Shown one piece after another: positions 30,765-37,567 of a stretch of DNA of 38,645 nucleotides. A program made the translations under genes and the position numbers. The DNA lies in NCBI GenBank assembly GCA_964500965.1, contig CAZCQZ010000017.1, positions 1 to 38,645 on the forward strand, given 5' to 3'. Source of the stretch: JAISGQ01 sp964500965. Lineage in GTDB: Bacteria > Bacillota > Clostridia > Oscillospirales > Acutalibacteraceae. The notes under the pieces were generated by a model. That model was not told the origin of the DNA. It did no database searches and saw only the letters and a program-made list of their open reading frames with translations. The number at the start of each line of letters is the position of its first letter. Within the stretch, counting starts at the first letter, position 1.

Positions 30765-32234
30765 ATGAGAATTGATAAAAAAGCATTTACCGCCGTGTTT
30801 ACGGCACTTTCTCCGCTGTGGCTGTTTGCGGCAATGACAGCGGTTTACGGTCTGTCGCTGTGCGCTCTTTCGATTTCCGCAACGGCAGCCGTGCTTTGTG
30901 CTCTTTCTCCGGCTCTTATCTGGTCGGCGTTATGCGTTTATCTCACCTGCAAAAAGCAGATAAAATCGCGCCATTTCATCGCTCTTGTACTGCTTTTCGC
31001 GATAGCGGTGCGAGTTTGTTATATTCTGACTACGGACTGGAACGAACGGCAGCACGATGTTTTCGCCTTTGACACTCAGGGACATGCCGGGTATATCTAC
31101 ACGCTGATGAAAACCGGCTCTCTGCCGAACAGCAACAACGGTCTTTTTTATCATCCGCCGCTTCATCATTATATAATGAGCCTTGCCGGACGGCTTCTGT
31201 CCGGAATTATCAACTCAACCGGGCAGGTTTTTGAAGCGTTGCAGCTTTTGCCTGCTTATTATTCGCTGATGTGCGGCGTGGTATTCCTTAAAATACTGAA
31301 TATTTTTAATATCAGACAAAGTACAAGGCTTCTTTTTTTCGCTTTTTTCACACTCCACCCGTCATTGATTGTTTTTTCGGGAAGCATAAATAATGATATT
31401 CTCTGTTTACTGCTCTCAATGTGTACGGTGCTTTATCTGCTCCGCTTTTTTCATATTCAGAGCTTAAAAAATGCCGTTCTCACCGGGCTGTTTCTCGGAC
31501 TTGCCATGATGACAAAGGTTTCGGCGGTAACAATCGCGCCGGTCATTGCGGTTGTTTTTGTTATCCGCCTTGTAAAACCTTGTGAAAATGTTTCACGCAA
31601 AAAGGTTTTTGTCCGGGAGCTTTCCTTTGCCGCAGTGAGTATTCCCCTCGGAATGTGGTATCCCATACGGAATCTTTTGAAATTCGGTCAGCCCCTCGGC
31701 TACGTCATGCCCATTGGCACCGAGCACCCTCTTTACTGCGGAAACAGGAGCATTACGGAACGGTTTTTATTACTCTCCGTAAAAGATTTGTTCAAAAATA
31801 CTTATTGTATTCCCGAAAGTGATTACAATATTCCCACTTACACCGTGAAATGCTCTCTGTTCGGAGAATTTTCCTTTGATTTTCCGAAATGGGCAGTGTG
31901 CCTGCTGATAGCGTTAAACTGCCTGATTATTATTTTCTGCATTTTTTCCATAATCTACGCCGTAAAAAAAAGAAACCCGAATGGGCTTCTTTTAAGCGGC
32001 ATAAGTATTGTTACGGTGCTGTTTTTCATATATTTTAATATTAAATATCCTAACGGTTGCTCGATGGATTTCAGGTACATTTCTCTTTGTCTCTGTTCTT
32101 CGACTGCGACCGCCGCACTGTGCTTTGACGGCATCACCGAAAAATGCCGCCGCTTGCAGAGGTCACTTGCCGCCGCACCGTTTATTGCTTTTTCGTTGCT
32201 TGCGCTTTGTCTCTATTTGAGCGGAAAGCTTTAA
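30765..32234 (+). CDS. GT39/ArnT-like polyprenyl-phosphate-sugar glycosyltransferase
   Basis: A 489-residue polytopic membrane protein with about ten TM segments, of the PMT/ArnT (GT-C) superfamily that uses lipid-linked sugars on the outer membrane face. The first large loop holds the acidic segment NERQHDVFAFDTQGHAGYIYTLMKTG and YHPPLHHYI, typical of GT-C family 39 proteins. A membrane-proximal NNDILCLLLS and a C-terminal DFRYISLCL also fit the family. The ATG at 30765 follows GAGGTAA. It is followed after 51 nt by the DegV gene. The acceptor is unknown; a surface polymer or protein is possible. Confidence 0.8.
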   Translation: MRIDKKAFTAVFTALSPLWLFAAMTAVYGLSLCALSISATAAVLCALSPALIWSALCVYLTCKKQIKSRHFIALVLLFAIAVRVCYILTTDWNERQHDVFAFDTQGHAGYIYTLMKTGSLPNSNNGLFYHPPLHHYIMSLAGRLLSGIINSTGQVFEALQLLPAYYSLMCGVVFLKILNIFNIRQSTRLLFFAFFTLHPSLIVFSGSINNDILCLLLSMCTVLYLLRFFHIQSLKNAVLTGLFLGLAMMTKVSAVTIAPVIAVVFVIRLVKPCENVSRKKVFVRELSFAAVSIPLGMWYPIRNLLKFGQPLGYVMPIGTEHPLYCGNRSITERFLLLSVKDLFKNTYCIPESDYNIPTYTVKCSLFGEFSFDFPKWAVCLLIALNCLIIIFCIFSIIYAVKKRNPNGLLLSGISIVTVLFFIYFNIKYPNGCSMDFRYISLCLCSSTATAALCFDGITEKCRRLQRSLAAAPFIAFSLLALCLYLSGKL

Positions 32235-32285
32235 ATCAAATTATTAAACAATATTATTAAATACGACTTGAAAGGAATCTATTAA

Positions 32286-33149
32286 ATGGCTGAAAAAATC
32301 AAACTTATTGCCGACAGCGTTGTTGACCTGTCACCGGAGCTTATCGAAAAATACGACATCGAAATCCGTCCCCATGCGGTAATTCTCGGCTCGGAAACAC
32401 TTCTCGACGGCGTTACCGTCACACCGGAGGATTGCTTTGTCTACCACGAAAAGACCGGTGACCTTGCAAAAACGGCCGCCGCATCACCCCAGGAATATAA
32501 GGAACTGTTCAAAAAGTGGACAAGTCAGGGCTACACTGTCATAGCTTTTGCAATAAGCTCCACCATGTCCGCCGGGTATTCCTCCATTAAGCTTGCGGCT
32601 GAGGAGGTTGAAAACGTTTACTGTGTAGATTCCGCAAACCTCTCTACCGGAATCGCGCTTCAGGTGCTTGAAGCTGCCGATATGGTAAAGGCAGGCAAAA
32701 GCGCAAAGGAAATCGTGGAACACCTTGAAAATCTTGTGCCCAGAGTTGACGCAAGCTTTGTTCTCGACACTCTCCACTATCTGTGGAAAGGCGGTCGTTG
32801 CTCCGGCGTTGCGGCACTGGGTGCGAATCTTCTCAATCTGCGCCCCTGCATTGAGGTAAGAAACGGCTCTATGGGCGTGGGTAAAAAGTATCGCGGAAAG
32901 AGAATGCCCAGCGTGCTTTCTTATGTTGAGGACAGACTTAAAAACACTGATGATATTGAAACAAAGCGCATTTTTATCACCCATTCCGGCGGTTTTACCG
33001 ACGAGGAAATCGAGCAGGTTAAGGCAAAGATAATGGAATGTCAGAATTTTGAGGAAATAAATGTGACCCGTGCAGGCGTTACCATTTCCTGCCACTGCGG
33101 ACCGAAATGTCTGGGAATCCTCTATATTCGCAAAACACCCAAGGCATAA
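32286..33149 (+). CDS. DegV-family fatty-acid-binding protein
   Basis: A 287-residue two-domain cytosolic protein of the DegV/FakB family, which binds a single fatty acid and, in FakB, presents it to a fatty acid kinase. Signatures: IADSVVDLS at the N-terminus, the SSTMSAGYSS loop that binds the carboxylate, VDSANLSTGIAL, VLDTLHYLWKGGRCSG and ISCHCGPKCLGI (normally GTHxGPGxxG). A GPK Cys replacement in the last motif is a mild oddity. The ATG follows AAAGGAATC. It is likely co-transcribed with the GT39-like gene and closed by the hairpin at 33163. Confidence 0.9.
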   Translation: MAEKIKLIADSVVDLSPELIEKYDIEIRPHAVILGSETLLDGVTVTPEDCFVYHEKTGDLAKTAAASPQEYKELFKKWTSQGYTVIAFAISSTMSAGYSSIKLAAEEVENVYCVDSANLSTGIALQVLEAADMVKAGKSAKEIVEHLENLVPRVDASFVLDTLHYLWKGGRCSGVAALGANLLNLRPCIEVRNGSMGVGKKYRGKRMPSVLSYVEDRLKNTDDIETKRIFITHSGGFTDEEIEQVKAKIMECQNFEEINVTRAGVTISCHCGPKCLGILYIRKTPKA

Positions 33150-33162
33150 ACACAAACTGCGT

Positions 33163-33205
33163 AAAAGGGACAGTAAAAAACTTTTGTTTTTTACTGTCCC
33201 TTTTT
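33163..33205 (+). terminator. Bidirectional intrinsic terminator
   Basis: Perfect 19-bp stem (AAAAGGGACAGT plus an A-run against its complement) with a TTTT loop, between the DegV gene and the convergent TauE/SafE pair. Confidence 0.85.
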
Positions 33206-33553
33206 GAAAAGCTCAAACAGTCCCAACGCCAAAACATATCCGCCAAACAGCTTGCGCAGGAAATCACCGCCAAGATACCCGGCGAGCAGGCAACCTGCAA
33301 TCGCGCCGACGAAGCCGATTAGAGACATGGGCACGGCATACCGCCATTTTACAAGCTTTGCTTTTGTGTGAAAATAAAGTGCAACAAGTGCGCAGGGCAT
33401 AAAAAACAGAAGATTCATTCCCTGTGCCTGAGTCTGCGGCACAGAAGCGAACACCGTCAGATAAATTATCAGCACTCCGCCGCCGCCCAGTCCCAGTGCG
33501 CCTATCATGCCGGAAATCAGTCCGGCAGCACTGCAAATAATAAGCTCCGTCAT
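33191..33553 (-). CDS. TauE/SafE-family half-transporter, second gene
   Basis: A 120-residue protein with about four TM segments and the repeated TauE/SafE motif GLISGMIGALGLGGGGVLII near the N-terminus, plus GAIAGCLLAGYLGGDFLRKLFG. Full TauE/SafE exporters (sulfite, sulfonate or organosulfur anions) have about 250 residues in two such repeats; here each half is a gene. The ATG at 33553 overlaps the stop of the first half (ATGA), so the two halves are made together and probably form a heterodimer. The C-terminus runs into the terminator sequence. Confidence 0.85.
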   Translation of the reverse strand: MTELIICSAAGLISGMIGALGLGGGGVLIIYLTVFASVPQTQAQGMNLLFFMPCALVALYFHTKAKLVKWRYAVPMSLIGFVGAIAGCLLAGYLGGDFLRKLFGGYVLALGLFELFKKGQ

Positions 33554-33903
33554 CCCGTTATCAGCCTCAAGCCCGCCCATACCGCAAATGCCCCAAACAA
33601 CTTGCGCAAAAAGGTATCGGGGATTTTTCTGAGCAATAATGCTCCGAGAAACGCTCCGACTGCCCCTGCCGGCAGATACGGCAGAGCGTTTGTAATAGTC
33701 ACATCTCCCCTGAAAAGATAAATTGCCGCGCTGAGCAAACTCATTGGCGCGATAACGGCAATGGAAGTTGCGTGAGCCTCCTGCGCGTCAAGTCCCTGAG
33801 AACGCAGTGCCGGAACAACTATCATACCGCCGCCCGAACCCAGCAGACCGTTGACGAATCCCGACAATCCTCCAAACGCAAGCGGTTTGATTTTTGAACG
33901 CAA
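33550..33903 (-). CDS. TauE/SafE-family half-transporter, first gene
   Basis: A 117-residue protein with about four TM segments and the motif GGLSGFVNGLLGSGGGMIVVPAL, the first half of a TauE/SafE exporter, with HATSIAVI typical of that half. The predicted start is a TTG at 33903, with GGGGGTG at 5-6 nt; no ATG occurs before residue 27. The ribosome binding site and the T-run before the start lie in the 3' arm of a terminator-like hairpin (33902-33961). ATGA overlap with the second half. Confidence 0.83.
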   Translation of the reverse strand: MRSKIKPLAFGGLSGFVNGLLGSGGGMIVVPALRSQGLDAQEAHATSIAVIAPMSLLSAAIYLFRGDVTITNALPYLPAGAVGAFLGALLLRKIPDTFLRKLFGAFAVWAGLRLITG

Positions 33904-33961
33904 AAAAGCACCCCCGAATAATGCAATACCGATTATTGGTAATCATTGTTTCCGGGAGTGC
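33902..33961 (-). terminator. Terminator-like hairpin overlapping the TauE/SafE start region
   Basis: On the minus strand GCACTCCCGGAA pairs with TTCGGGGGTGC (one wobble, one bulge) around a loop of about 30 bases, followed by TTTTTT. It can end the upstream Usp-gene transcript. Its 3' arm also holds the ribosome binding site of the TauE/SafE gene, so it may be an attenuator. A smaller inner pairing (CAAT...ATTG) could compete. Confidence 0.6.
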
Positions 33962-34023
33962 CTGATTTTATGCGTATCGGCACAAAGGCGCGAAAAATTC
34001 ACATATTGCAATTCAAGATAAAA

Positions 34024-34458
34024 TTACAGTGTACCCATATTCGGAATAAGCCGATATGTACGTTCGCTGTACACAGTCTCTTTCGGAATTATAGTCACTT
34101 CAACTCTGGGCAGCACTGCATTTATAAGATTCACAAAGCTGTTTATGCCCTCACCCGGTTCACCGGTAAAAAGCTGAACAGCATGACAGTCTTTAATATA
34201 CTTCGCCACTGCCTGCACGGGATTTTCGCTGTAAATAAGCGTAAATTCCACACCAAGCCCGGCACACACCGAGTGCAGATAGTCAAGCGCATTTATCTTT
34301 TTTTCATATTTTTCATCATTTCCGTTCGCAGGCTCAATTACGCTTACGACGGTGAGCTTTGCCTTTTTGTTGTCACTGATGGCTTTTGCGGCTCTAATCA
34401 GTCTGTCGCAGGATTCCTGAGCGGTAACACAAGCAACAAAAGTCTGACGTTTGCCCAC
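34024..34458 (-). CDS. Universal stress protein-domain protein (KdpD-like Usp)
   Basis: A 144-residue cytosolic alpha/beta protein. The stretch FVACVTAQESCDRLIRAAKAIS resembles the Usp domain of KdpD (C-V-T-x-x-x-S-x-R-L-I-R). KLTVVSVIEP, the alpha/beta alternation, and TGEPGEGINSFVNLI, where nucleotide-binding Usps have G-x2-G-x9-G, complete the fold. The start is a GTG at 34458 with GGGGGTGA upstream; an ATG at 34482 is an alternative with poorer spacing. Own promoter at 34487. It is divergent from the SpoIIQ-like gene. Partner or ligand unknown. Confidence 0.78.
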   Translation of the reverse strand: MGKRQTFVACVTAQESCDRLIRAAKAISDNKKAKLTVVSVIEPANGNDEKYEKKINALDYLHSVCAGLGVEFTLIYSENPVQAVAKYIKDCHAVQLFTGEPGEGINSFVNLINAVLPRVEVTIIPKETVYSERTYRLIPNMGTL

Positions 34459-34486
34459 ATTGTCACCCCCTTTCTTATCCATCTTC

Positions 34487-34515
34487 AGTATACACTCAAA
34501 GCAACCGCAGAACAA
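34487..34515 (-). promoter_or_regulatory. Promoter of the Usp-domain gene
   Basis: Read on the minus strand: TTGTTC, 17-bp spacer, TATACT, about 20 nt before the GTG. Confidence 0.55.
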
Positions 34516-34643
34516 GTGTCAGTTTTGTATAAACTGTAAAAAAATTGTTAATATCCGAGCCGGAGCTTGTCTAATATTATCATAAGCAGTTGTGAATAAA
34601 ACATCTCAAATGGGTTAAAAATACCAGCGGAGGTGTAGTTTAC

Positions 34644-35444
34644 ATGAAATTCAATCAGAGTACACGTAAACGAACAGGGAAAAACGGAGGGTACTATTTG
34701 GCTGTACTGCTCTGTCTGGTAGCAGTGGGGCTTGTCGCCCTGTCAAATTTCCTGGACAGTAAAAAAGAAACAAAGGCAGAGGACAAAAACACCGATATAG
34801 TTTCGGAAAGCTATGACAGTCTGCCCTCTGACGACGCCCTGAACGAAATGAGCGGAACGGCTCACGGGTCGGAGCTTATATACGCAAGCACGACCGACAG
34901 TGCGCCGACAACCGAGCCTTTTGTCGCGGAGCTTAGCAGCAGCGAAACGTCCGCTTCCTCAACAACCGCTCCCACTGAAGCGGTGAGCAGTAAAAATGAG
35001 CCTGAAGTAGTGGAGGTATCGGCAACGCCGATAATATTCACAAAGCCGGTAACGGGGCAGGTTTTCAAGGAATTTTCGGGAAATTCTCTTGTGTATTCGG
35101 AAACTCTGGGAGATTGGCGTGTGCACAACGGCACAGACATCCGCTGTGAATACGGTTCACTTGTCAGTTCCTCTGCTCCCGGCACAGTTGCATCGGTCAG
35201 CGATGACGACCGCTACGGAATGGTGGTTATCATTCGCCACGAGGACGGCTCAATGCTTTACTACTGCGGTCTTGACGAGGTTTCCGTCAAAGACGGAGAC
35301 ACCGTGCAGTCGGGGCAGAAAATCGGCACTGTGGGAATTATCCCATGCGAATGTGAGGACGAGCCGCATTTGCATCTGATGGCAATGAAAAACGGAGAAT
35401 TTGTCGAGCCCCTTTCAGCTTTCGGCATTTCTTACGGTGAATAG
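34644..35444 (+). CDS. spoIIQ: SpoIIQ-like M23 (LytM) peptidase-fold protein
   Basis: A 266-residue protein with one TM helix (about 18-36), a Ser/Thr/Glu-rich stalk (40-125), and an M23 domain (130-262). SLVYSETLGDWRVHNGTDI matches the SpoIIQ form of the motif. Zinc ligands His161, Asp165 and His244 are present with His242; the YxHL His is replaced (YCGL). SpoIIQ sits in the forespore membrane and docks with SpoIIIAH during engulfment; in Clostridia the zinc site is often intact. The ATG follows GGAGGTG. No sigma-A promoter was found, which fits control by a sporulation sigma factor. Other M23 proteins are possible. Confidence 0.75.
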   Translation: MKFNQSTRKRTGKNGGYYLAVLLCLVAVGLVALSNFLDSKKETKAEDKNTDIVSESYDSLPSDDALNEMSGTAHGSELIYASTTDSAPTTEPFVAELSSSETSASSTTAPTEAVSSKNEPEVVEVSATPIIFTKPVTGQVFKEFSGNSLVYSETLGDWRVHNGTDIRCEYGSLVSSSAPGTVASVSDDDRYGMVVIIRHEDGSMLYYCGLDEVSVKDGDTVQSGQKIGTVGIIPCECEDEPHLHLMAMKNGEFVEPLSAFGISYGE

Positions 35445-35481
35445 TCACGCCCTCGTAATATAATAATCGTTTAGGGGCAAA

Positions 35482-35558
35482 CCGTACCGCCCTGTTCGCT
35501 CAGGCGGTATGCAAAAGAGCTACGGTCCTGCCGAAAAGCAGACTTGTAGCTCTTTTGC
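35482..35558 (+). terminator. Tandem hairpins after the SpoIIQ-like gene
   Basis: First TACCGCC.TG/CA.GGCGGTA (about 35484-35509), then a perfect 13-bp stem GCAAAAGAGCTAC/GTAGCTCTTTTGC (35511-35558) with an inner CTGC/GCAG hairpin. It serves the convergent genes on both sides. Confidence 0.75.
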
Positions 35559-35562
35559 GATA

Positions 35563-36348
35563 TTACATATTTTTATACAGCTTTACCGAAACGCCCTCAA
35601 TATCACTGCCGCTGACCTTTTCATCGAGAGCGGCTTCCAGCAAAGCCCCCAGCTCGGCATTTTCCGCAAGCTCGGCTGTAACGCCGGAAATCTCAACGTT
35701 ATACACACTGCCGTTTGCCAAACCGTAAACCGAATATTCCGAAAATAATATGCCGTTTTCCTCCGCCAGAGAGTGTGCCCTGCCAATCAAAGCCGCCATA
35801 GCGTTCATATCCTCCGTTGCATAGCACACAAGCGTCAGCTTACTGCTTCTGAAAATCGGGTGTGTGGGGTCAAGCTCAACGCCCGAAAAAATGTCGGAGG
35901 GAATGTCGTTTCTGGCACGTGGCGGCAAAGTAACCTCCGCCCACAAAATATCACTGTCCGATTCTGTCATTTTGCTGCCGAAATATTCACCCATTTCTTT
36001 TTCCAGACGATGCAGTGTATTGGTCATTTGAGACACCCGATAGTAATAATTGTCATGTATATTACCGTTTGTATATATAATATCGAAGCACACATCAATA
36101 CAGTCGGTATCAGACACCGAAAGGCAGTAAACGCCACCCATATACTCCGGCATTTTGCCGTAATTTTTCGGGCTGACCTCCGGGTATTTTTCGTCTATGT
36201 ACGACCACATTATTTCTGCCGCTCGTTCCGTTTCGCCGCGACTGCCGCCGACAGTCATTGAAACGGCAAGCACTGCCACTGCCAAAAGCAAACCCATTAC
36301 GGCAAGTATAACACAACGCCGTAAAGCTTTTCCGTTCAGAAGCCTCAC
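35563..36348 (-). CDS. Membrane-anchored extracellular protein of unknown function
   Basis: A 261-residue protein with a basic N-terminus, one TM helix or uncleaved signal (VILAVMGLLLAVAVLAVSM, about 13-31), and an outer domain of mixed alpha/beta type. No motif I recognise; two Cys (about 75 and 83, YCLSVSDTDC) may form a disulfide. The apparent start is GTG at 36348, but the GGGGG upstream is too close to act on it, so a nearby CTG could be used instead; the signal segment is kept either way. It lies downstream of rubrerythrin on the same strand, separated by a hairpin at 36363. Confidence 0.65.
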   Translation of the reverse strand: MRLLNGKALRRCVILAVMGLLLAVAVLAVSMTVGGSRGETERAAEIMWSYIDEKYPEVSPKNYGKMPEYMGGVYCLSVSDTDCIDVCFDIIYTNGNIHDNYYYRVSQMTNTLHRLEKEMGEYFGSKMTESDSDILWAEVTLPPRARNDIPSDIFSGVELDPTHPIFRSSKLTLVCYATEDMNAMAALIGRAHSLAEENGILFSEYSVYGLANGSVYNVEISGVTAELAENAELGALLEAALDEKVSGSDIEGVSVKLYKNM

Positions 36349-36362
36349 CCCCGTTAATCAAT

Positions 36363-36396
36363 GGGGCTGTAAAAAACCTGCGTTTCTTACAGCCCG
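36363..36396 (-). terminator. Hairpin after rubrerythrin (GGCTGTAAAAAA family)
   Basis: GGGCTGTAAAAAAC pairs with GTTTCTTACAGCCC around CTGC, with one A-C mismatch. Nearly identical to the hairpin at 19851. Confidence 0.7.
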
Positions 36397-36412
36397 GTTT
36401 GTGAAAGGAAAA

Positions 36413-36955
36413 TCAATAATTTTCCTTTTTAATTTCAAAGTACGCTTCGGGGTGAGCGCAGACAGGACAGAGCTTCGGAGCCTGCTTACCCACGTGAATG
36501 TGACCGCAGTTACTGCACTGCCAAATCATATCGCCGTCACGGGTGAACACAAGACCGCCCTCAACATTTTCAAGCAGCTTGCGATAACGTTCCTCGTGTT
36601 CCTTTTCGATTTTGCCCACAGCCTCAAAGAGATATGCGATGTGGTCAAAGCCCTCCTCCTTTGCGACCTTTGCAAATTCGGCATACATTTCCGTCCACTC
36701 GTAATTTTCGCCTGCGGCGGCATCGGCAAGATTTACGGTGGTGGTGGGGATTGAGCCGTTATGGAGCAGCTTAAACCATATCTTTGCGTGTTCCTTTTCG
36801 TTGTTTGCCGTCTCCTCAAAGATATTGGCTATCTGAACATATCCGTCCTTTTTAGCCTGAGAAGCGTAATAGGTGTATTTGTTTCTTGCCTGAGACTCAC
36901 CTGCAAACGCGGCAAGCAGATTAGCTTCGGTACGTGAACCTTTTAATTCGGGCAT
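36413..36955 (-). CDS. rbr: Rubrerythrin
   Basis: A 180-residue peroxide-reducing non-haem iron protein, protective in anaerobes. The N-terminal ferritin-like four-helix bundle carries the diiron ligands in EARNKYTYYA-type and NEKEHAKIW motifs of helix 2 and EMYAEF and EKEHEERY of helix 4. The C-terminal rubredoxin domain binds Fe through WQCSNCGH and LCPVCAHP. The ATG at 36955 is preceded by GGAGGTT; a TTG at 36970 lies within that ribosome binding site region and is rejected. Promoter weak (a TTATGA-17-TATAAA match near 36990), with no clear PerR box. Confidence 0.95.
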   Translation of the reverse strand: MPELKGSRTEANLLAAFAGESQARNKYTYYASQAKKDGYVQIANIFEETANNEKEHAKIWFKLLHNGSIPTTTVNLADAAAGENYEWTEMYAEFAKVAKEEGFDHIAYLFEAVGKIEKEHEERYRKLLENVEGGLVFTRDGDMIWQCSNCGHIHVGKQAPKLCPVCAHPEAYFEIKKENY

Positions 36956-37084
36956 ATTGTTAACCTCCAAAAATCATTGATGTAGTTAGTTTATACCAAA
37001 TCGGCACTATTATCATAACATATTTTGTCGGCAAATCAATGATTTATTTATTAACAATTGATATTATCCACGGCAACAAAACCA

Positions 37085-37113
37085 TTGCAAAAGTGCCGTT
37101 AGACGGCTATAAT
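37085..37113 (+). promoter_or_regulatory. Promoter of the DxDGDG repeat gene with dyad in the spacer
   Basis: TTGCAA, 17-bp spacer, TATAAT. The spacer contains GCCGT-TAG-ACGGC (37095-37107), a perfect dyad placed where a repressor would block RNA polymerase. Confidence 0.65.
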
Positions 37114-37140
37114 AAAGACAAAATGCAGGGAGGTCAGTTA

Positions 37141-37389
37141 ATGGAAAATGATAAAAATATAAATACCGTCGAGCTTGATGCGGACGGTGACGGCGTAATT
37201 GATACCGTGTACGTTGACCTTGACGGTGACGGAACACTTGATGCCGCGTATATCGACACAGACGGTGACGGCAGAGCGGATACGATTCTGCTTGACACGG
37301 ACGGTGACGGCAAGCCCGATACCCTGCTTTTCGACGCGGACGGTGACGGCGAATTTGAATCGGAAACGGCAATCGACAGCGATAGCTGA
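37141..37389 (+). CDS. Small acidic protein made of five 13-residue DxDGDG repeats
   Basis: An 82-residue protein. After a 14-residue head (MENDKNINTVEL) come five tandem 13-residue units beginning DADGDG, DLDGDG, DTDGDG, DTDGDG and DADGDG, each ending in two or three hydrophobic residues. The acidic DxDGDG loop resembles the calcium-binding repeats of thrombospondin type 3, dockerin and EF-hand-like proteins. There is no signal peptide or TM, so the protein is probably cytosolic or leaves by another route. The ATG follows AGGGAGG, and the promoter at 37085 rules out the earlier in-frame ATG at 37039. The reverse-strand frames here are shadows of the repeat. Confidence 0.85.
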   Translation: MENDKNINTVELDADGDGVIDTVYVDLDGDGTLDAAYIDTDGDGRADTILLDTDGDGKPDTLLFDADGDGEFESETAIDSDS

Positions 37390-37473
37390 ACAGGGCAATT
37401 TATTCTGTTATTGCCTGACATGAAAAAGAATGTACATACAGTTCGGATATTCACGCTTTGCGCTACAAACAAG

Positions 37474-37509
37474 CCGAGCGGTAAAAAGCTTTCGCCTTTT
37501 ACCGCTCGG
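37474..37509 (-). terminator. Hairpin terminator of the beta-helix protein gene
   Basis: CCGAGCGGTAAAA pairs with TTTTACCGCTCGG around a GCTTTCGCC-type loop. It lies between convergent genes and can serve both. Confidence 0.75.
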
Positions 37510-37567
37510 TGAAATTTTATTACGATGTTTTAAAACGGCTTATTTTGGGCTTTTTCAAGCACGTGCA

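Noticed and set aside
37064..37472. Several minus-strand frames over the DxDGDG gene
   Set aside because: Their Arg/His- or Ser/Val-rich repeats arise only because the GAC-GGT repeat is open in many frames; the plus frame has the promoter and ribosome binding site.
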